From contig BDDD01002267.1 in the NCBI GenBank assembly GCA_001972305.1, positions 62,001 through 126,000 of the forward strand: a stretch of DNA of 64,000 nucleotides, in the 5' to 3' direction. Both the position numbers and the translations under genes were made by a program. Of the stretch, positions 57,085 through 64,000 are shown piece by piece (positions within the stretch are counted from its first letter, which is position 1; the number at the start of each line of letters is the position of its first letter). Source of the DNA: Cephalotus follicularis. Its lineage: Eukaryota > Streptophyta > Magnoliopsida > Oxalidales > Cephalotaceae. The notes under the pieces were generated by a model, which saw only the letters and a list, made by a program, of their open reading frames with translations, was not told where the DNA came from and did not search any database.

Positions 57085-57450
57085 GGGAGGTATATGAGGC
57101 GAAGGTCAGACCTCACTTCTTTGCTTGATAGCAGACCACAGAGGCAAAGGTCAGACCTCGCTTCTCTGCTTGATAGCAGACCACAGAGGCGAAGGTCAAA
57201 CCTCTCTTCTCTACTTGATAGCAGACCACAGAGGCGAAGGTCAGACCTCGCTGCTCTATTTGATAGCTAACCACAGAAGCGGATGTCAAACCTCGCTGCT
57301 CTGCATAATAGTAGACCTCAAAGGTATAGGTCAGACCTCGTTGCTCTGCGTAATTGTAGACCTCAGAGGCGGAGGTCAGACATCGCTGCTCTGCGTAATA
57401 GCAGACCTCAGAGGCAGAGGTCAGACCTCGGTACTTGAAGTCAGACCTCA
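57085..57450 (+). repeat. 45-bp tandem repeats (copy 2)
   Basis: Same repeats as 51930-52375; GAGGC occurs at 57141, 57186 and 57231, giving a period of 45. The period is a multiple of three, so long frames stay open on both strands; I do not regard them as genes. Confidence 0.75.
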
Positions 57451-57479
57451 AAGGTAAAGGTCAGAGCTCAAAGCTCGAA

Positions 57480-57625
57480 GCTTGATGTCCAGAGCTTTGC
57501 CTTAAGGTTTGAGAAACCCTGGAGCTCTGCTCTAGCTTTCAGAGCTCTGCTTTAAGGTTTGAGAAACCCTGGAGCTCTGCTCTGACTCTCTGAGCTCTAC
57601 CTTAGGGTTTTTAGAAACCCTGGAA
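57480..57625 (+). repeat. GAGCTCTGC / AAACCCT repeat block (copy 2)
   Basis: Same as 52430-52570 with few base changes. Confidence 0.65.
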
Positions 57626-58873
57626 ATGAGTTTTCGTTTATTTAATTACCTAAATCAATTGTCTATATTTATAGAAGCATATCTATAAAGTTTATTTGAA
57701 AATTCAAGAGATTGAATTGTTTTTGAATGATGGTAGTTCACGGATTTGACCTACTTTATGTTTTTATTTATTACAAGTGTTGTGGGTGTGTTTATTACTT
57801 TAATGAGAATATTTGTAATATTCTTTTATTGAGACTTGCATGTCTCTTCTCTCTCTTTGTGTTGTATCTATTAATTCTTAATTCCGCCCTATTACTCCCT
57901 TCGATTTGAAATCGAGGTTTCTATTAGTATAGGTTGGAACTTGTAATTAATTAGCGAAAGTCGCAACGAAATCAAGGATGAGAAGCCAACGAGACTGAAG
58001 ATCGTTACAAGACCCATGACATGTATGTGATATATGTTGTATATTTGTAATAATCACACCTAGGAATGAGGAAGCCGCGGTAGTGGGAATCCGTGATCTA
58101 CCATTAGGTTTTATATGTGTATGAGATGCATGTCTATCTTTTGTGCTATAAGAGGTTCCAACGGCTTCTCCCTATTATGCCATACACATGTCATATGTGA
58201 TTATTAAAGGGTTAGCCTAATATTAATAAACCTCACAATCCCTCATTTATGAAATATCAAACTAATAACGAAACGGATCCTGGATTGAATTCGGTCGTTG
58301 CCTTCCTCCATCACAATTGACGTGAATATGTCTATAGGATATAAATTTGTTGAGCACACTCAAGGTTTGTATTCTAATAGAGTATTTTACATCAATAGAA
58401 CATGAGATTGTGCATTGAGCTGAATTTGTGATTAGATTCGGTTTGGACCACATCCAATGGTCTTATCACTTATTCACCTTTATGTTGATGGTGGGTTATG
58501 TTTGACTAGAATACATAAGACTTGTTGAGCACACACTCAAGGTCATATGCATATAGAGGCAAAACAAAATAATTGGGGATTGTGTTATTACACAATTGGC
58601 AAAAGTTTGCGTAACCATAAGGTTTTCCATGACTTGTTGAGCACACTCAATGTTATGGTTGACATGTTGTGGGACGTCGATCCCCACTTGGAAACAAAGA
58701 TCCATGAGATTTGGACATGTGTTTCTCGTCTCCCATACTATGAGGGTTATGGGATTCACGCAAAATAGTGGGAAGTTACCTAAAGTTTAAAGACCAAAAC
58801 TTTATGGTTTTAGACATCTAAATTGATTATCTGCTTTACTAATTATTTTCTTGTTTTTCCTTTATATATGTAG

Positions 58874-59785
58874 CTATTCTTGAGAAGAATCAGCTGATAG
58901 GTCCCAACTATGTGGACTGGCTGCGGAACGTCAAAATAGTTTTGAGTTCCAAGGATATAGATTATGTTTAGAGGCCCATGTGCCAGCACTGGCTGCTAAA
59001 GATGCCTCACCTGAGGATCATGCCATATATAGGAAATGGGTAGCATATGACAAGAAAGTCATATGCTACCTGATGGGATCGATGAACATTGCCATCATTG
59101 CCCTGCAAGTCCAACATGAATCGATGCGAGAGTTTAGGGCTATTCTCCTTCACCTCCGTGAGCTATACGGAGAAAATAGTAGGAACGCTCGGTTCCAGCT
59201 CACTTCTAAGCTATATGGCACGAAAATGACTGAAGGATCCTCTGTCAATGATCATGTGCTTAAGATGATCAATGAGATTGAACGTCTTACAGCTCTTGAC
59301 ATCATTCAGGATGTCGAATTGAGCACAGATCTGATCCTTCATTCACTTCCACCATCCTTCTCTGGTTTCATCACCAATTTTAACATGAATAGGATAACAG
59401 CCACTCTGGCTGATCTCCTAAACATGTTGAGGGAGGCGGAGGTGAACATGTATAAGGGCAAAGCGCCCGTTATGGTGGTAGGACAGTCCCGTAGGCCCAA
59501 GAGGAAGGGCAAGTCTACCTTTGCAAAGGGGAAGGCTAAACATGAGGCGATACCATCACAACTGGTAGCCTTCAAGCCCAGGGTAGCCAGGCCACCAAGG
59601 CAAGCAAGGCAACAAGCTATAGCTGCACCAGCTAAAGTTGCACCAGCTCCAGCTTCTGAGGCGTCTACTTCTCAGCCCCCTGCTAAGGGACCATGCTTTT
59701 ACTGTGGGAAGCCGAGGCACTGGAAGAGGAACTGCGTAGCGTTCCTAAATTCAATCAGCAAAGGTATGCCTTATTTGTTTTTTTA
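58874..59785 (+). pseudogene. gag: Copia gag (copy 2)
   Basis: Same gag as copy 1, with the shared TAG/frameshift after DIDYV. From 58980 it is open for 269 codons: VPALAAKDASPEDHAIYRK, LTSKLYGTKMTEGSSV, LHSLPPSFSGFITNFNMNR, an alanine/lysine-rich linker and a CCHC knuckle CFYCGKPRHWKRNC near 59694-59735. A one-base insertion in the T run at about 59780 ends the frame just before protease. Confidence 0.85.
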
Positions 59786-62700
59786 TTGAGGTGAATATGT
59801 ATAACCCTGATTCTTCTTCCTGGATTTTAGACAGTCGATATGGTACTCACATATGTTCTAACTTGCAGATCCTTATGGACAGAAGAAACCTTGAGAAGGG
59901 TGAGGGAGATCTATGGCTTGCAAATGGCTCGGTGGTTGATGCAATAGCTGTAGGATCAGTTTGTATTTTGTTGCCTTCGGGCCAGAATCTTATGCTTAAA
60001 CATTGCATTTATTCACCTCACATTTTGCACAATATTATATCCATTCCAACGTTAGACACTGAGGGTTTTCAAATTGTAATTAAAGACAAGTGTTGTACCG
60101 TTTTAATGGATGAAATAATATATGCAAAATGTTTTCTTAATGATGGTTTATATATATTGAATAAGCATGAGATTGTTTTCAATATGCAAAAAGACAATAA
60201 AAGAAAGAGAGATAATTTCAACCAAACCTACCTTTGGCATTGCATACTTGTCATATAGGTGAAAAGAGAGTCTGCAGGTTGGTTGCTGAGGGATACTTCA
60301 GTATCACTCATTTTGAAACATATCCAACCTGCGAACCCTGCCTCAAGGGCAAAATGACCAAATCAACTTTTACTGGTCAAGGGGAGAGATCTACAGAACT
60401 GTTCGGACTCGTATATTCTGATGTCTGTGGTACTATGATAGTTCCAGCTAGGGGAGATTATCCCTACTTCATAACCTTTACCGATGATTATTCGCGGTTT
60501 GGTTATTTGTATCTCATGAGGCACAACTCTGAAACCTTTGAAAAGTTCAAAGACTACAAATTGGAAGTAGAGAAACAGAAAGGGAAATGTCTGAAAACTT
60601 AATGATCAGATCGAGGTGGAGAGTACCTCTCCACCAAATTTTTGGATTATCTCAGAGACAATGGGATTGTATCTCAGTGGACACCTCCGGGGATACCGCA
60701 GCATAATGGTGTATCTGAAAGGAGAAACCGTAGCTTGCTTGACATGGTACGCAGCATGATGAGTGATGCAGATCTTCCATTGTCTTTCTGGGGCTCTGCT
60801 TTACAAACTGCAGTTCATGTGTTGAACTTGGTGCCAACAAAATCTGTACCCAATACCCCATATGAGATATGGACAAGCAAGAAACCTAGTTTTGGTTTCT
60901 TAAAAATTTGGGGCTATTCTGCTTATGTTAAGCAGTCAATAGCAGATAAGTTACAGCCTAGGTCCATACAATGTAAATTTGTGGGATACCCTAAAGAAAC
61001 AAAAATGTATTATTTCTACTATCCTCCTAAGGGAAATGTCTTTATTTCAAGTCATGTTGCTTTCCTTGAGAAGGAAAACGAAGCTATGGAAGCAAAGTAG
61101 AGCTTGATGAGAAATCAGAAGCAACACAAATTAAGGACCTACCTAAACCAATTCAAGTAGATGAAAGTCAAACAGTACTACCCGCAGTCACACAATATCC
61201 TCGAAGGTTAGGTTGAGTTCCTCAGGGACCTAATCGATATGATGATAGTTTCCTTATTGAGGGTATCCAAGAGGTAAATCTCATGGATGATGATCCATTT
61301 AGCTACTAAGAAACCATATCAGATGAGGATTCTGAAAATTAGCTACATGCCATGAAATCTGAGATGGATTCCATGTACTCCAACCAAGTTTGGAACTTGG
61401 TAGACGCACCTGAAGAAATTATCCCCTCTTAGGTTACAAGTGGATTTTTAAACGAAAAATCGGAGTAGATGGAAAGGTTAATACATTCAAAGGAAGTCTT
61501 GTAGCCAAAGGTTACAAGCAACGGGAGAGAATAGATTATGAGGAAACATTCTCTCATGTAGCCATGCTTAAATCCATTAAGATTATGCTTGCCATAGCTG
61601 CACACTATGACTATAAGATATGGCAGATAGATGTGAATAATGCCTTCCTCAATGGCAACATAGAGGAAGACATTTATATGACTAAGCCTGAGGGCTTCAT
61701 ATCCAAAGGTGTGGACCAAAAAGTGTGCAAGCTACAGAGATCCATTTATGGTCTCAAACAAGCATCAAGGAGTTGGAATATCTGTTTTGATGAGACTGCC
61801 AAAGAGTTTGGTTTCATCAAGAATCAGGATGAGTCCTGTGGTACAAGAAGCTCAATCAGAAATCAGTGACCTTTCTAGTCTTATATGTTGACGACATACT
61901 TCTTATCGGAAATGATATTAGCATGATGACGAAAGTTAAGACATGGCTATCCACAGTCTTCTCTATGAAAGACTTGGGAGAAGCTTCCTATATCCTAGGG
62001 ATAAGAGTTATCCACGACACACCGAATAGGAGGCTTGGTTTATCCCAGTCTTTGTATATTGACAAAGTGCTAAAACGATTTAGCATGGAGAACTCCAAGA
62101 GGGGTTTTATACCTATATGTCAAGGAGTCTCACTTTCTAAGCAAATGTCTCCTAAGACACTTGAAGAGAAGCAAAGGATGATGCATATTCCTTTTTCTTC
62201 GGCAATAGGAAGCATCATCTACGCTATGATGTGCTATAGACCAGATATCGCGTATGATGTAAGTGTTAAAAGCAGATATCAATCAGATCCAGGTGAACAA
62301 CACTGGAAGGTTGTCAAGGACATCCTTAAGTAACTTAATAGGACTAAGGATTTGTTCTTAATATATGGAGGACAAGGTTTGAATATTGAGGGTTATACTG
62401 ACTCCAACTCTAGGTCAACATCAGGGTTTGTGTTCACCTTGAATGGTGGGGCAGTGAGTTGGAAGAGTTCCAAAAAATCAATCACTGCAGATTCAGTCAC
62501 TGATGATGAATATATTACGGCATAGGAAGCCACCAAAGAAGGTGTGTGGATGAAAAAGTTCGTTGGAGATCTCGATATTGTCCCAACCATTGCAAATCCG
62601 GTATCCATATACTGTGATAACAATGGGGCCATAGCACAGGCCAAGAAACCAAGGTCACAAGCAAGATCGAAACACATTCTACGGCGGTTCCACTTAATAC

Positions 62701-62790
62701 GAGAAATCGTAGAGAGAGGGGATATAAAAATGGAGTATGTTCCAGGGGAAGATAATATAGCAGACCCTTTGACTAAAGCGTTGCCATAGG
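59786..62790 (+). pseudogene. pol: Copia pol: protease, integrase, RT, RNase H (copy 2)
   Basis: Protease WILDSRYGTHIC (59819 on) has the DSG motif changed to DSR, so it would be inactive. Gag-pre-integrase zinc region (HIGEKR..CEPCLKGKM) and integrase core follow: DVCGTM, a double stop at 60600-60605 just before SDRGGEY, and GVSERRNRSLLDM. RT follows with QIDVNNAFLNGNIEEDIYM (about 61624) and catalytic LYVDDILLIGND (61881 on). RNase H has YTDSNSRSTSGFVF, YCDNNGAIAQAKKP and ADPLTKALP. Several stops (near 61098, 61210, 61310, 62331 and 62523) and frameshifts disable it. Domain order PR-IN-RT-RH is diagnostic of Ty1/copia. Confidence 0.9.
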
Positions 62791-62854
62791 ATGTCTTCAA
62801 TAAGCATCTATCGGGTATGGGTGTAAGACATAATGGCAATTGGCTGCAGTCCTA

Positions 62855-62863
62855 GTGGGAGAT
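62855..62863 (+). other. Polypurine tract of copia element
   Basis: GTGGGAGAT directly before TGTTAGGGATAAG, the typical copia arrangement. Confidence 0.75.
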
Positions 62864-64000
62864 TGTTAGGGATAAGTACCGCAAGCCATTGCAGTCTTGT
62901 AAACTTATATTTGATATTCAATAAAGATGTGATTTCTACTATCTTGGCTGTGAGTTCATTTTACTGCTTTAATGTATGTTTAATTAAATGAATGTTCTAA
63001 TAATAGAATTGGAGGACCAAGTTCTTGATGAGATCAAGATGTGAGAATTGGAACCTCGCCAAACTTTATTCTTAAAACTTCCTAGTCAGAGGATTGGTAC
63101 TCAGGGCATACTCAATCAGGTTAGACCAGCACGTACTATACCACCTCGTTTGAAAGGATGACTTATCTCACATGTCATTTTGTAGTGATTATATGGTATA
63201 CACGTGGGTGCCCAAATTTTGATGGGTTCACTGAAGGTGACTCACCTAAGAGATGTCTAAATGGAGTTTTACTACGTGTCAAACAGACATCATTGATGGC
63301 AGCAGTGTAAGTGGTCCTTAGACATGAGCCACCACTGAATATCTTGTGCATAATATGCTACACTTTAATAATGCCTAAATACATCGTCTAACCATGGAGA
63401 GTATACAGACATTAGTTGGGTGTGGTAGGTTTATGTGTGGAGATATGTGAGTGCGCAATAATGGATTCACCACTCCCAGTAAAAGGGAGATTATGCTCAG
63501 GTTGATTAGTTGCTGCCATTTTTTTTTTAACCCTGGCCAGGGTAGAAGTGATATCGTGAAGTGTATCCGATGTCACTAATACATATTAGAGGGGCAGCTC
63601 TAATATGCTGTAGCCAATGACGTAAAATCATAAAGTTCCACCAAATTAAACTATTAGGGTTTGACACAATCCGTACCCTAAGTTTAATTAGAGTATTGAT
63701 AATGGAGGGATTAAACATGCACGAACATGCATCTTAAGGTTCAAGCTAAAATTCTTATCACTTAGGGGTCAGTATGCATTGCTAGATGTCGATGCTGATT
63801 AGTAGAACACCCGATGCCACTAAGATAGTCGGTCTCGTGAATTTAATAGAATTAAAAGAGTTTAAATTTGAAATGCCGGTTAGAAAATTTTTTCATGCGA
63901 TTGAAAAATATTTTATCGGATAATTGCAGTGTCCGCGATTCATTCTACAGCCAGCGTGATAGTGAACCTAAAGGGTCACACACAATACAAGTGACGATCT
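62864..64000 (+). repeat. Copia 3' LTR (runs off the window)
   Basis: Starts TGTTAGGGATAAGTACCGC and matches the left LTR from 49800 closely. The end, and any TSD, are outside the window. Confidence 0.8.

Larger units (their letters stand above)
56259..58873 (+). other. Long copia leader with complex repeats (copy 2)
   Basis: Nearly identical to the copy-1 leader. The exception is that the stretch equivalent to 51620-51890 is replaced by an array of 88-bp repeats. No gene is seen. The same TTGAGCACACTCAA-like motifs and the TATATGTAG before gag are present. Confidence 0.55.

Noticed and set aside
51930-57450. CRISPR-like repeat-spacer arrays
   Set aside because: Repeats are contiguous and diverged without unique spacers, and the DNA is eukaryotic.
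57113-57457. Long frames on both strands (about 110 codons) with a repeated peptide
   Set aside because: They result from the 45-bp repeat period being divisible by three; no start context or domain.

Overview
This window looks like nuclear DNA of a flowering plant, probably a eudicot, from a gene-poor, transposon-dense region. Nearly all recognisable coding sequence is gag or pol of LTR retrotransposons. There are many nested and truncated copies, target-site duplications (TSDs), long AT-rich noncoding stretches and almost no intact host gene. No rRNA, tRNA, CRISPR or bacterial-type operon was seen.

Layout. (1) 1-15088, plus strand: two Sirevirus-like Ty1/copia elements (414-5227 and 7370-15088) in which pol is absent. 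After a degenerate gag each carries a different ORF (ORF2 at 2678-3784 and 11996-13162) resembling the ATHILA ORF-1 / 'putative plant transposon protein' (Transposase_32) group. A near-identical gag start is present twice (5280 and 7668). A 2.1 kb solo LTR (8544-10650, TSD gttaa) splits the second gag. (2) 15090-19805, minus strand: remains of another Sirevirus-like element, split by a 3.1 kb LTR element (15694-18795, TSD cttaa). (3) 16866-31918: a tandem segmental duplication (copy A 16866-25092, copy B 25093-31918). It carries minus-strand Ty3/gypsy gag-PR-RT remnants and a plus-strand pseudogene with a ubiquitin-specific protease (USP) core. (4) 31796-40780, plus strand: a complete but stop-ridden chromodomain Ty3/gypsy element with TSD gcaat and very unequal LTRs. 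(5) 41330-44555, minus strand: a Tat/Ogre-like gypsy remnant with an internal deletion. (6) 44556-49799, minus strand: the 3' LTR and partial pol of a second chromovirus, cut inside RT by a copia LTR. (7) 49800-64000, plus strand: a Ty1/copia element or tandem pair with three LTR copies, two copies of leader plus gag, one pol, an assembly gap (54894-54918) and complex tandem repeats (88 bp and 45 bp).

The most interesting material is the pol-less gag+ORF2 elements and the arrays of short palindrome-like motifs (cores GTCGAC, GTCAAC, GTTAAC, ATCGAT) in LTRs of at least seven otherwise different elements. In the two pol-less elements the same motif variant occurs in the LTR and in the region just upstream of ORF2. 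That pattern suggests co-evolving cis-elements for two promoters. All elements would depend on proteins made elsewhere or are dead, since nearly every gag/pol frame has stops or frameshifts. The two ORF2 frames are the longest intact coding regions in the window.
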